Source of the DNA: Warburgia ugandensis
Lineage: Eukaryota > Streptophyta > Magnoliopsida > Canellales > Canellaceae
Assembly (NCBI GenBank): GCA_035236585.1
Contig: CP141133.1
Span: 42,797,729 to 42,861,728 of the forward strand
Length of the DNA stretch: 64,000 nucleotides
Direction: 5' to 3'
Below the pieces are notes generated by a model. That model was not told the origin of the DNA, did not search any database, and was given only the letters and a program-made list of their open reading frames with translations. Numbering within the stretch: the stretch's first letter is position 1; each line of letters begins with the position of its first letter. Of the stretch, positions 39,027 through 50,400 are shown piece by piece. Both the position numbers and the translations under genes were made by a program.

Positions 39027-39407
39027 ATCTTCAACTATCTAGATCATGCGCTCTAACTGTCCATCGGTTTGTGGATGGAAGGTTGTGCTAAAGTTCAAGG
39101 AAGATCCTAAGGATTTTTGGACAGACTTCTAGAGTTGTGAAGTGAAGCGGCTATCCCTATGTGAAGTGATACTAAGGGGTATGCCATGTAAACTCACTAT
39201 CTCTTTGATGTATAGCTAAGATAGTCTGTAAGTGGATTGGGTATGGCGTATAGGAAGGAAATGGGCTGTCTTAGTCAATCTATCAACAATTACCCAAATC
39301 ATGTCATGACCCTTAGAGGTCCTGGGTAACCCTACAATGAAGTCCATGGTAATATGATTCCATTTCCATTCGGGTAACTCAAGAGGTTGTAAGAATCCCG
39401 TAGGTCT

Positions 39408-39602
39408 TTAATGTTTGGCCTTTACTTGTTCACATGTTAGACACTTTGCAACAAATTCCCCTATGTCTCTTTTCATACCATCGCACCAATATTGTCTTTT
39501 TAAGTCTTGATACATCTTAGTTCCTCCCGGGTGTATAGTATATTTAGACCGATGAGCCTCTTTTAAGATTTCTTGTCTTAATTCTTCATTAGTCGGTACC
39601 AC
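39408..39602 (-). pseudogene. Tekay integrase zinc-binding (HHCC) domain
   Basis: A 64-residue segment with HRSKYTIHPGGTKMYQDLK followed by CLTCEQVKA, the H-H-C-C zinc-binding pattern at the integrase N-terminus. It lies between RNase H and the catalytic core as expected in Ty3 elements. The stretch 39027-39407 holds the decayed integrase core. Confidence 0.88.
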
Positions 39603-39677
39603 TAATCTTCCTTACATGTAAACGTTACCATCTTCCCCTTTAGTAAACCTTGGTCTTCCTATTAAAGCTTGTATGTC

Positions 39678-39941
39678 CTAATCCCCTTGCTGTGCTTGCT
39701 TAACCTTTTCATTAACAGCCAACTTTATCGTTAGACCTGCCATAATGATCTTGCGCTTACTTATGTCTGGTTTCCACGTTATTACTTCTTGTAATAGCTT
39801 CCATCCCTTAGTTAATAAACTTGCACACATCCCTTGGGTTTTTCTACTTAATGCATCAGCTACCACATTAGCTTTTCCAGGGTGATAATGAATGGAGAAG
39901 TCATAGTCTTTTAAGTATTCTATCCATCTTTTCTGTCGCAT
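39678..39941 (-). pseudogene. Tekay RNase H end and linker
   Basis: An 87-residue segment starting [20 protein letters not shown] and continuing [13 protein letters not shown], the near-universal end of the Ty3 RNase H domain. The rest is the linker toward integrase. The part of RNase H nearer reverse transcriptase is recognisable in decayed form up to about 40290. Confidence 0.88.
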
Positions 39942-40456
39942 GTTTAAGTCTTGTTGAGAAAAGATATATTTAAGACTCTTATGATCTGTGAAAACTTCAA
40001 ACTTTTCCCCATATAGATAATGTCTCCAGATTCACAAGGCAAAGACTATGGCTACTAATTCCAAGTCATGGGTTGAGTAATTGACTTCATGCTTCTTGAG
40101 TTGCCGAGAAGCATAAGCAATTACCTTCCCATGTTGCATAAGTACGCAGCCTAGTCCTTGTTGCAAGGCATCGTTGTATATCTCAAATCCGCCACTTCCT
40201 CAAGGTAAGGTAAGGATAGGTGCTGTAGTTAACCTTCTCTTTAGTTCCTGGAAGCTTTCCTCACATTTATCAGCCATTCAAATCTTGCGTCTTTCCTGGT
40301 CAGCTTAGTTAAAGGTAAAGGAATTCATGAAAAACACTCGATGAATCTCCTGTAATATCCGGCAAGTCCTAAGAAGCTTCTTATTTCTGTGAACATCTTA
40401 GGTCTTTCGCATTTCTATACTGATTCAACCTTAGTGGGGTCGATTGCTATGCCATC

Positions 40457-40930
40457 TTAAGAAATAATGTGTTCGAAGAAATTAACCTTTTCTAGCCAAA
40501 ACTCACACTTACTATATTTTGCATATAACTTGTGTGCTTGTAGGGTGCTTAATGTTATCCTTAGATGTTGCTTATGGTTTTCAGGAGTTTCTGAATATAT
40601 CAAGATATCATCCACAACCACTATGATGAATTTGTCTAAGTACTCCTTGAACACCCTATTGATGAGGTCCATAAACACGGTTGGAGCATTCGTTAAACCA
40701 AAGGACATTACTCTGAATTCATGATGGCTGTATCGAGTCCTGAAGGCTGTCTTGGGGATATCTTCTTCTCTAACTCGAAGTTGATGGTAGCTGGATCCTA
40801 GATCAATCTTAGAGAAGACTCTGGCTAATTGAAGTTGATAAAAAAGATCATCAATTCGGGGAAGGGAGTACTTATTCTAAATGGTGACCCTATTTAGCAT
40901 CTGATAGTCTACGCACAATCTCATGGAGAC
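40457..40930 (-). pseudogene. Tekay reverse transcriptase core
   Basis: The best-preserved part (40457-40708) contains [19 protein letters not shown] and the active-site motif VDDILIYS (around 40595-40615), followed by [12 protein letters not shown] and KYSKCEFW. Decayed upstream sequence to about 40930 still resembles the earlier reverse transcriptase motifs. Fossil coding sequence. Confidence 0.9.
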
Positions 40931-41035
40931 ATCCTAGAGATAAGAATAGGTGGGAAGTGCCTGGCCTATAGGAGTCATGACTTCTAGAGTGAAGTCCAGG
41001 TCCTGTGGTATAATGTCCAAGGTTGATGGAAACTC

Positions 41036-41572
41036 CTAGGATATGAAAGAATGAGTGGAGCCTATATCGAATAGAACTTTAGCAGGTGTATCATAGATAG
41101 AAAGAATACCTTCAACTACTGCATTTGAAGCCTGGGCTTGACTGGAAGTGAGGGCAAAGACACGTCCTTGGCTCTTTGGAACCTGATCTTCTTTACGCTC
41201 TTCAACTTTCCTTTTAGGACAATTCCTAGCAAGATGTCCTAATTCTCCACAAGTATAACAAGTGATGTTGAAAGTAGGACATAGTTTGCCTGAATGATTC
41301 TTGTTACACCTAGGGCATGTCTTCCAGTCTGGCCTTCTTCCTTTGTTTTCAAATGTCTTCTTGAATGGTGGCCTGAGTCTAGATGAATGAAATGATCTCT
41401 TTCCTTTATTTCTCATGGTGTTGGTATTCTTAGTTTCCTTTATCGCTTGATTCCTTTGATAATCTTTTTCGTATAGGGAGGCCATCTCTACGGCTTTGGC
41501 TACGGTGGAAGGTTGGAAACCTACAACTCTGTTCCTGAGTCCTGGGTTGAGCCCATCTACAAATCTTTCCAC
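41036..41572 (-). pseudogene. Tekay gag C-terminal part, zinc knuckles and protease start
   Basis: A 178-residue segment. Residues 1-40 are capsid end (FVDGLNPGLRNRVV). Residues 86-98 form a first cysteine-histidine cluster (CPRCNKNHSGKLC), 105-118 the CCHC knuckle CYTCGELGHLARNC. Residues ~166-178 (VLFDIGSTHSFIS) match the aspartic protease start, which in plant Ty3 elements is usually D-T/S-G-A/S. Two neighbouring clusters of this kind are typical of Tekay gag. Broken element. Confidence 0.9.
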
Positions 41573-41896
41573 CGCATCTTCCTCATCAGGACAAGCATGT
41601 GGTGCAAATCTTCAGAGGCCAATGAATTTATTTTCATACTATTGGACAATCATGTTTCCTTGTTCTAAGTCCATAAATTATTTTTCCTTCTATTTTCTTA
41701 TGTGTTTAGGATAATATTTGTCATTAAAGACCTTTTTAAATTCTTTCCATCCTATTCTTTCTTGCTGGTCAAAATAAGTCCTTCCCACTGTTTCCCACCA
41801 AAAGGTAGCCTCTCCTCTAAACACAAATGTGGCCACGGGTACCTTTCTTTCTTCAGCTATGTTCATGGCTTTAAATATCTTTTCAATATGAATTAA

Positions 41897-42163
41897 CTAT
41901 TTTTCAGCTGTAGATGCTTCATCTTCTCCTGTGAATGAGGGAGCTAATTTCTGAAACCTTTCTAACTGAACCTCAATCCTATCTATTGCTTTATCAGGGG
42001 AAGGATCTCGTCTGGTAGGGGTTTGGGTTTGTTGATTACTCATGTATTGTTCCATATGTTGTGGGAATCGCTGGAATAATTCAGCCATCCCATTGCCCGA
42101 CCCAGTGGAGTCCACTGGTGGGGCTTCCAGTCTTGGAGCATCGCTTACATTCTTTCTAGGCAT
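41897..42163 (-). pseudogene. Tekay gag N-terminal part
   Basis: An 88-residue segment with a starting Met at 42163, 127 bp after the primer site. It ends with QLERFQKLAPSFTGEDE, which resembles the F-x-G capsid entry motif of chromovirus gag. The region 41573-41896 between this and the zinc-knuckle segment still resembles the capsid middle but is decayed. Confidence 0.82.
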
Positions 42164-42289
42164 ATGTAAATCACAAAGTAATTCGCAAGACCTTAGTATG
42201 TGTTATCATATTACCCCTTAATCTTTCATGGATGAAACTTGATTATATGTTATTCTCCTCATAACTGGGCTGTGAGTAATGTCAAACCG

Positions 42290-42302
42290 GGCTCTGATAC
42301 CA
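42290..42302 (-). promoter_or_regulatory. Primer binding site, initiator-Met tRNA
   Basis: The minus strand reads TGGTATCAGAGCC starting 2 bp inside the LTR end (CGTCACA). This is the standard complement of the 3' end of plant initiator-Met tRNA used by Tekay and many other plant Ty3 and Ty1 elements. It fixes the LTR edge at 42305 and the element's orientation. Confidence 0.95.
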
Positions 42303-42304
42303 AC

Positions 42305-42630
42305 TGTGACGACCCGGGTTTCATATGATGCAAATTTCATAAAAAGGCGACATCTCTTGTTTTAGAAATATGAAATGCATGAAAATCTTTTGTTTTGGAA
42401 AGCAATCTTTCATATAAAACCCCGAGTGTCAAAACACATTTTCAAATCATATAGCCATGGCATAGTTTTAAATCAACTATATTCCCAAGAAAGTGTTACT
42501 CACAGCCCCAGCTACAGAGAGTAACTACAATCAAGTAACATTCACTAAAAGATAAGGTAGGGGTTTACTTACTTGTACTTAATTTGGATGTTCTCTGTCA
42601 CGGGTGTATCCTGTCCCTAAGTGTTTACTT
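42305..42630 (-). repeat. Tekay 5' LTR, partial (326 bp)
   Basis: From TGTGACGACCCGGG it follows the 3' LTR for 326 bp, with about 15 differences by eye, and then gives way to reverse-oriented satellite beginning in its pyrimidine linker. The neighbouring satellite polarity is opposite to that on the other side of the element, so the junction at 42630 is a rearrangement point and not an insertion edge. Confidence 0.88.
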
Positions 42631-44931
42631 CTCTTTTTTTTTTTATTAGAGAGGGATGGCGCCTCTCCTTTTCTGGCACAGACGTTGTGGTGCTACAATG
42701 TTAGAGGGAGGGGTGTCATTATCAAAATGGCAGCCTTCATTTTGTATCTCTTCTTCTCACTGCACTTTTTTTTTTACCAGAGAGGGGTGACGGCTACACA
42801 TTTCTATCACAGACACGGTTGTGATGTAGCACTGATGCAATGTCAACGGGGGGTGTGATTATCAAAACAACCCCTTTCATTTAGAATCTCTTCTTCTTTC
42901 TCCTTTTTTTTTTCCTAGAGAGTTGTTGGGCCTACCCTTTTCTGGTGTAGTAATGGTGGTGACATGGCGCTAACGTAGTGTCAGAGGCAGGGGTGTCACT
43001 ATCAAAAAGACCCCATGCATTTCAAATCTCTTCTTCTCTCAATTTTTTTCTTAACAGGAGAGGGGTGGCGCCAACTCTTTTCCAACACAAACATAGTGGT
43101 GACACGGCACAGATGAAGTGTCAGGGGGAGTGTGTGTCATTATCAAAATGACCCTCTGTGTTTTGAATCTCTTCTTCGCTCACTTTTTGTTTTGACTGAA
43201 GAGGAGCAGCGCCTACCCTTTTTCGTCACAGACACGATGGTGATGCAACACTGGTGCAATGTCAAAGGATGGGGTCTAGTTATCTAAATGACCCCCTGCA
43301 TTTTGAATTTCTTCTTCTTCTTCTTCTTTTTATCAGAGGGGCGATGCCTACCCTTTTTCAGCATAGACACGGTGGTGAAGCAGCACTGACGAAGTGCGGA
43401 GGAATAGGATATCATTATCAAAATAACCCCCTACATTTTGAATCTCTTTCTCTCTCTCCCTCTCTCTCTCTCTTGACTAGAATTGGGTGGCGCCTACCCT
43501 TTTCCAGTGTAGGCATGGTGGTGATGCAATGGTGACACATTGATGGCGCAATGTCGGAGGGAGGGGCTATCATTATCAAAATGACCTCCTACATTTTGAA
43601 TCTCTTCTTCTCTCTCTCTCTCTCTCCTTTTTTTTTTTACTAAGAGGGGTTCCACCTATCGTTTGCTAACATAGACATGGTGGTGATGCGGTGTTGGAAG
43701 AATAGTGTGTTGTTTTCACAATGACCCTTTGTGTTTTTAATCTCTTCTTCTCTCCCTCTCTTTTTTTTACTAGAGAGGGGCAGCACTTACACTTTTTTGA
43801 CACGGACACAATGGTGACATGGCACTTGTGCAGTGTCGGAGGGAGGATGTGTCGTTATCAAAATGTACCCCTACATTTTGAATCTCTTCTTCTCTTGCTC
43901 TCTCTCTCTCTCTCCTTTTTTGACCGAAGAGGAACGGGGCTTACCCTTTTCTAGTGCAGACAAAGGGGTGATGCAGTGCTAATGGAGTATCCGTGGCAGG
44001 CTATCATTATAAAAATTACCCTCAGCATTTTGAATATCTTCTTCTCTCTCTCTATTTTTGTTTTTTTGACCAAAAAGGGTTGACTCCTACCCTTTTCTGT
44101 CACAGACACAGTCGTGACTCTGTGCTGAAGTAGTGTCGGAGGGATGCGGTGTCATTATCAAAACGACCCCCTGCATTTTAAATCTCGTCATCACTCTCTT
44201 TTTCTTTTACTAGAGAGGGGTACTGTCTATCCTTTTTCGACGCAAACACAGTGGTGATGTGTCGCTAACGCAGTGTCAGAGGGAGGGGTGTCTTTATCAA
44301 AATGATTGCCTACATTTTGAATCTCTTCTTCTTTTTACCAGAGAGGGGCAGCACCTACCCTTTTCTGGGTAGACATCATGGTGACATAGTGGTGATGCAA
44401 TGCTAAGGCAGTGTCTGAGGGAGAGGGTGTCGTTATCAAAATGACCCAGTGTGTTTTGAATCTCTTCTTCTCTCTCTCCAATTTTTTTTGTCAAGAGAGG
44501 GGCGACGCCTACCCTTTTGTTGTGCAGTCACGGTGGTAACATGACGCTGATGCAGTGCCAGATGGAGGGGCTGTCGTTATTAAAATGATACTCTGCATTT
44601 TGAATCTCTTCTCTTAATTTTTTTCTTGACAGGAGAGGGGTGGCCCCTACCTTTTTTCGACATAGATATGTGGCAACACACCACTGATGCAGTGTTTGAG
44701 GGAGGGAGTGTCATCATCAAAATGACCCCTTATGTTTTGAATTTGTTCATCACTCCTTTTTCTTTTTTTTGACTATTGATGGGCGGCGCCTACACTTTTC
44801 CATTGCAGACACGATTGTGACATGGCACTAACATAGTGTTACAAGGAGTGGGTGTTGTTATCAAAATGACCCCTGTGTTTTGAATCACTTCTTCTCCTCT
44901 CTCACGTTTTTATTAAAGAGGGGTAGCACCT
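42631..44931 (-). repeat. Satellite array, reverse block 1
   Basis: About 16 monomers in reverse orientation (pyrimidine linker, then GAGAGGGGCGGCGCC, then TTATCAAAATGACC and TTTTGAATCTCTTC). 42640-43710 matches 59990-61085 monomer by monomer, including CATTTAGAATCTC, TTCTTAACAGGAG and TTCCACCTATCGTTTGCT. It ends at the duplicated pentamer CACCT of the solo LTR. Confidence 0.94.
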
Positions 44932-46007
44932 TGTGACGACCCGGGTTTTATATGATGCAAATTTCATAAAAAGGCGAGATCTCTTGCTTTAGAAATATGA
45001 AATGCATGAAAATATTTTGTTTTGGAAAGCAATCTTTCGAATAAAATCCCGAGTGTTAAAACACATTTTCAAATCATATAGCCATGGCATAGTTTTAAAT
45101 CAACTCTATTCCCAAGAAAGTGTTAGTCACAGCCCCAGCTATAGAGAGTAACTACAATAAAGTAACATTCACTAAAAGATAAAGTAGGGGTTTACTTACT
45201 TGTATTTAATTTGGATGTTCTCTTTCACGGGTGTATCCTGTCCTTAAGTGTTTACTTGTATCTAAAAAATGTTAAGGATTGGATGAGTATACACTATACT
45301 CAGTAGGAGTCCATCACTACTAGTTTTACAATGCATGCTAGGTTTTAAACCATATGTTCTTTAAACCATGTGCATGTTTGAACACTCATGTTCAATATCG
45401 ATATTAAAAACCATTATCAAAATAGAATACTGACAACTGAAAGAATCGCATAATCCAAGTCAAAAGTAACATAGATATCATAAACATATACTATGATATG
45501 CATAAGATGCTCAACGAAATCCAACTCATGGATCTATGGTCGACCATACTCATGTCATGCCATATGCAATGCAAGTAAATCCTCAAAAACATAGGGCACA
45601 CTATGCCCACGACCTCATTGCCGTGTGGTCCCCGGGTACCTAGGGACTCTCAGTCATAGCCTCCATGGGGCATATGACACTTCGACGGGTGCCGTGACAC
45701 CAGTGGTAGTCCTTGTTACCACACAACAATTGAAGTAAGGACAAGCCTTTTTGGCGTGGTACCCTTTCAACCTATAGTGGTGGAGGCTGGGAGGCCACCC
45801 CAAACCTCTCGACATAGTGCCTAGGAGCTTACTAGCCCAAAAGCATCTAAAGATAAAGCCAAAGCTCAATTATCGCAAATCATGCAGTTTATGCAATCGG
45901 TTGCAAAACATGCATGCAATGCATTAAATCTGCTCATGCCAATATCACATTCAAAGTCATAACCCTGCCTAGAAGCTTCCTAGCCTAGAAGCCTGTCAGC
46001 TCTCTCC

Positions 46008-46050
46008 GGCGCGCCCTCATCGGCCCGCCCTCATCAGCCCGCCCTCATGG
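46008..46050 (+). repeat. Three tandem ~15-bp units in solo LTR
   Basis: GCGCCCTCATC, then GGCCCGCCCTCATC, then AGCCCGCCCTCATG follow one another, GC-rich against an AT-rich background. The Tekay 3' LTR has unrelated sequence here. Just upstream CCTAGAAGC is also repeated. Confidence 0.85.
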
Positions 46051-46789
46051 GCCAAGGCTACACTTTTCAAAACATGTCTATGCATGTAACACATGTCTTG
46101 GCAATATATGCGCAATGTATTTTTCATATGCATGCTAAGCTCATTTATGAAATCAATTCATGCTAAACAGGTCATGTGCATAAGGATGTAACATAAGTTT
46201 ATATTATATATGCATTAAGACAGGAAAAGCAACCATGACTCAAAACATTTATTCTCAAAGCATCATGGGTTCTTTCTAAAAATCTAGTAATGATAGGACA
46301 CCTACCTGGTTTGATCGCACTAGTCCCCTTGTCCTCGTATGTTCCTGGACATGGTTTAGGGGAAAAGGTTAGCTTGGCCTATTTCTATAGGTTCTAGAAT
46401 AGTTTACCTCACTACTTAGGCATTAAGGGTCCATTCTCATGCCTAAGGGCCTCCTAAGGTCCCTAACTGGGCCTTAGTATTGTCGGGTTTGCAAAGGTTT
46501 AGTGGCCCCGGGCGACTACCATGGTTTAAGGGTCATGCCAGCCTTAGGTAGGGGCTTGATTAGGTATTTTATGGATGAGGTGTGTCCGTGCCATCGATAC
46601 GGACACAACGCCTCTCACGGCACCTCAATCGGAGTCCTAGAACTCAAGTTATGGGTATTTTAGTGTTAAGAGTACATAAAAGTCCCAAAATGGGTCTTGC
46701 GTCATCGCTTCCGGGACGCACCTACGTCCTGGTCGAGCTGCGACTGGCCTGCACGTGCGGTCGCACGCTCCTGGGCACAACCAGGGTGC

Positions 46790-46811
46790 GCATTCTGCTT
46801 ATGCAGAATGC
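46790..46811. repeat. Perfect inverted repeat in solo LTR
   Basis: GCATTCTGC and GCAGAATGC are separated by four bases (TTAT), a 9-bp perfect stem in the GC-rich part of the U3/R region. No such hairpin appears in the Tekay 3' LTR. Function unknown. Confidence 0.85.
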
Positions 46812-47243
46812 ACGGTGTCATCGTAGCAGTCCCACACGAGCTGGTCCTGCATCAGCGACACGCACCCCACAAGGCATCTGCTGACGCCCCAGGCTTTCCG
46901 CCCCTTTTCTCGTTTGCGGGTGCGTCTGCCTTTAACTCATTCGGCTCGTTTTGGTCTTGTGGTGACCTGGGCATCCTCGAGACGCCCTAGTTCTACCCTG
47001 TCAAACCAGAACGCCCCAGGCATCTGTCCTGGGTTTGTTGTGGCTCCCTACAGCCCTCTTTTGCATGGTTTCTCATGCCAAAACTTAGGGATATTCAACC
47101 TAAGACTGAGGAGATGGGTTCGGAGTTGTTTAAGGGGTACCTAGTTCGTGGCTGGGTATTTCTCGCGTTTTGTCCTCTTGCCTGCCACTCCATGATTGGT
47201 TTTTTCTAGGCTTTCGGGCTGCCATTGGAGGCGCCTAAGAGCT

Positions 47244-47251
47244 CTATTTAT
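47244..47251 (-). promoter_or_regulatory. TATA box of solo LTR
   Basis: The minus strand reads TATAAATA inside CTCTATAAATAGAGC, about 200 bp from the U3 end of the LTR. This is a strong plant TATA context. With the element body gone, any transcript would run leftward through the rest of the LTR into satellite. Inferred from sequence. Confidence 0.6.
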
Positions 47252-47383
47252 AGAGCTTACAGAGGGTTCTGGAGGGGCGTTTCTACTGCCATGGAATGGC
47301 AGTGGAGAAACCTCCAGAATGGCGGTGGTTTCTCTCCTGCACACCAACATTCTAGAATGTCGGTGATGTAGTACGTTTGGGAA

Positions 47384-47412
47384 GAAGGGGGTGCCCGTAT
47401 CAAAACGGATAC
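47384..47412 (-). repeat. Diverged satellite-like dyad at U3 end of solo LTR
   Basis: The plus strand reads GGGGGTGCCCGTATCAAAAC then GGATAC. Satellite monomers have GGGGGTGTCGTTATCAAAAC then GACCCC. It sits 40 bp from the LTR end, on the same side as the satellite-like core of the Tekay LTR. Upstream GTCGGTGATGTAGT also recalls the satellite GGTGGTGATGTAGTG. Similarity is short and weaker than in the Tekay LTR. Confidence 0.5.
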
Positions 47413-47452
47413 TAACATGGGATTTCAAGGTTACAAAAATGGAGTCATTACA

Positions 47453-50400
47453 CACCTACCCTTTTTTTGTCCAGACACAATGGTGATGCGGCACTGACTG
47501 GAGAGGGCTGTCGTTATCAAAATGTCCCCCTATGATTTGAATCTCTTCTTCTCTCTCTCTCTCTCTCTTGACCAGAGAGGGGTGACACCTACCCTTTTTT
47601 GTCTTAGACATGGTGGTTACGTGGCACTGACTTTGTGTTGGACAAATGGGGTGTCATTATCAAAATGACCCTTGAATTTTGAATCACTTCTTGACTCTCT
47701 CTCTTTTCTTTACTAGAGCAGAGCAATGCTTATCATTTTTCGATGCAGACACAATGGTGATGTGGTGCGATGCAGTATTGGAGGGAGGGGGTGTTGTTAT
47801 CAAAATGACCCCTTGCATTTTTAATCGCTTCTTCCCTCTTTTTTTTTTTTTTTGATAAGAGAGCGGTGGAACCTACCCTTTTCGGTGCAAGCATAGTGGT
47901 GACACTATGGTGATGCGGCACTGATGTAGTGTCGGAGGGAGGGGGTGTCGTTATCAAAATGACTCCCTATGTTTTGAATCCCTTCTTCGCTCCCTTTTTT
48001 TTTATCAGAGAGGGGTGGTGCCTACCCTTTCCCATTGTAGAAACGATTGTGACACGACGCATGTAGTGTCGGAGGGAGAGGGTGTCGCTATCAAAACAAA
48101 CCTGTGCATTCTGCTCTCTTCTTCTCTCTTCTTTATATTTTAGACAAAGAGCAATTGTGCCTACCATTTTTTGGAACAAAAATGGTGCTGATGCAGCGCT
48201 AAAGCAGTGTCGAACGGATAGGATATCATTATCGAAACCACCCCTTGAATTTTGAATCTTCTTCTGTCTCTCTTTTTTTTTTTACTTGAGTTGGGCAGCA
48301 CCTACCCTTTTCTGGCTTTGACATGATGGTGATGTGGCATTGATGCAGTGTTGGAGGGATGGGTTGTAGCTATAAAATATATCTGCTACATTTTGAATCT
48401 CTTCCTCGCTCTCTCTCTCTCTTTGACCAAAGAGGGGTGGCACCTACCATTTTCCCACATAGACACGGTGGTGATGCGGCGTTAATGCAGTATCAGAGGG
48501 AGGGGTGTTGTTATGAAAATGACCCACTTTGTTTTAATCGCTTCTTCACTCTCTATCTCTTTCTTTTTACTAGAGAGGGGTGACACCTACCCTTTTTCGG
48601 TGCAGACACGATGGTGATGTAGCACTAGCACCATGTCAGAGGGAGGAGTTGTCGTTATCCAAATGAGCCCTTGCATTTTGAATCTCTTCTTCTCTCTCTT
48701 GTTATTATTATTTTTTATTGAAGAGGGGCGCCGCCTTCCCTTTTCACACAGAGACAAAGCTGACACGGTGTCAGAGGGAGGTGTTATCATTATGTAAATG
48801 AACCCCTGTGTTTTGAATGTATTTGTCCCTCTCTCTTTCTTATGATGGGATAGAGGCGGCACCTACCCTTTTCCCTCGTAGACATAGTGGTGATGCAGCG
48901 CTGACACAGTGTTAGAGGGAGGGGTGTCATTATGAAAATGACCTATTGAATTTTTGAATCTCTTGCTCTCTCTCTCTCTCTCTCTCTCTCTCTTTACTAG
49001 AGAGGGGCGGTGCCTACCCTTTTTAGGAGCAGACATGGTGGTCACGTAGCACTGATGTAGTGTCAGAGGGAGGGGGTGTTGTTTTGAATTTCTTCTTCTC
49101 TATAATTTTTTTTTTACCGAAGAGGGGGCAGCGCCTAACCGTTTTTGGTGCAGACATAGTGGTGATGCTGTGCTAAAGTAGTGTCGAAGGGAGGGGCTGT
49201 CATTATCAAAAAGACCCCTAGCATTTTGAATCACTTCTTCTATCTCTCTCTTTTTTTGACTGGAGAGGTGTGACACCGAGCCTTTTCCTAGTTGAGATGC
49301 AGTGCTGATGCAGTGTTAGAGGGATGGGGTGTCATTATTAAAACGAGCCGTGTGTTTTGAATCTTTTCTTCACTCTCTATTTTTCTTTTTGATTGGAAAG
49401 TGCCAGTACCTACACTTTTCTGTTGCAGACATGATGGTGACGGGGAGCTAAAGTAATGTCGGATGGAGGGGTTATCGTTATCAAAACGAACCCTTGCATT
49501 TTGATTCACTTCTTCTTTCAATTCTTTTTTCTTGACTGGAGATGGGAGGTGCCTATCCTTTTTCTCCATAGAAAAGTGGTGACAAGGCACTGACACAGTG
49601 TCAGAGGGAGGGGGTGTCGTCATCAAAATGACCCCTTGTGTTTTGAAAGTCTTCTTCGCTCCCTTTTTTATTGACCAAAGAGGGGCAGTGCCTACCCTTT
49701 TCCATTGTAGACACGGTTGTCACATGGTGTTGATGCAGTGTCAGAAGGAGAGGGTGTCATTATCAAAACAAATCCCTGCATTATGATGTCTCCTTCTTCC
49801 TTTTTTATTTATTTATAAAGAGCGGTCGTGCCTACCATTTTTTGACTCATAAATGGTGGTGACGCAGCACTGAAGCAGTGTTTGAGGGATAGGATATCAT
49901 TATCAAAAATAGCCCCTAAATTTTGAATCTCTTCTTCCCTCTCTTTTTTTTTTCTTGACCTAAGTTGGGCAGCACCTACCCTTTTCCGATGTTGACACGG
50001 TGGTGACGTGGCGCTAATGCAGTGTTGGAGGGATGGGTTGTAGCTATAAAAAACACCTCTTGTATTTTGAATCTCTTCCGCTCTCTCTCTCTCTCTTTGA
50101 TTGGAGAGGGGTGGTGCCTACCATTTTCCTACATAGACACGGTGGTGATGCAGTGCCGATGCAATGTTAGAGGGATGGGTGTTGTTATCAAAATGACCCG
50201 CTGTGTTTTGAATCTCTTCTTCTCTCTCTCTCTCTCTCTCTCTTTACAAGAGAGGGGTGATACCTACCCTTTTTCGAGGCAAACACGATGGTGATGCAAT
50301 GCTAACACCGTGTCAGAGGGAGGGGTTACCATTATTCAAATGAGTCCCTGCATTTTGAATGTCTTCTTCTCTCTCTTATTATTATTATTTTTTACCGAAG

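Larger units (their letters stand above)
35851..42630 (-). mobile_element. Ty3 chromovirus, Tekay/Del clade, broken
   Basis: The element lies on the minus strand between forward and reverse satellite. In order from its 5' side it has a partial 5' LTR (42305-42630), an initiator-Met primer site, gag with zinc knuckles, protease, reverse transcriptase, RNase H, integrase with GPY/F module and C-terminal chromodomain-like segment, a polypurine tract, and a 2.4-kb 3' LTR. Gene order plus the chromodomain and large LTR point to the Tekay (Del) clade of plant chromoviruses. The coding region is a decayed fossil with at least half a dozen breaks and is somewhat short for the family. The two LTRs differ at about 15 of 326 shared positions by eye, suggesting an insertion roughly 1.5-2 million years ago at the commonly used plant LTR rate; methylation-driven change makes this an upper-side guess. 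Confidence 0.93.
44932..47452 (-). mobile_element. Solo Tekay-type LTR (2521 bp) with CACCT target duplication
   Basis: The plus strand starts TGTGACGACCCGGG and ends GGAGTCATTACA, matching both ends of the 3' LTR at 35851-38258. The flanks are CACCT at 44927-44931 and CACCT at 47453-47457, a perfect 5-bp duplication in the reverse satellite (the GCACCTACCC part of the monomer). There is no internal region, so it is a solo LTR left by LTR-LTR recombination. About 0.9 kb from the U5 side is over 90% like the Tekay LTR by eye; most of U3 is not alignable, so it belongs to a different subfamily. Confidence 0.93.
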
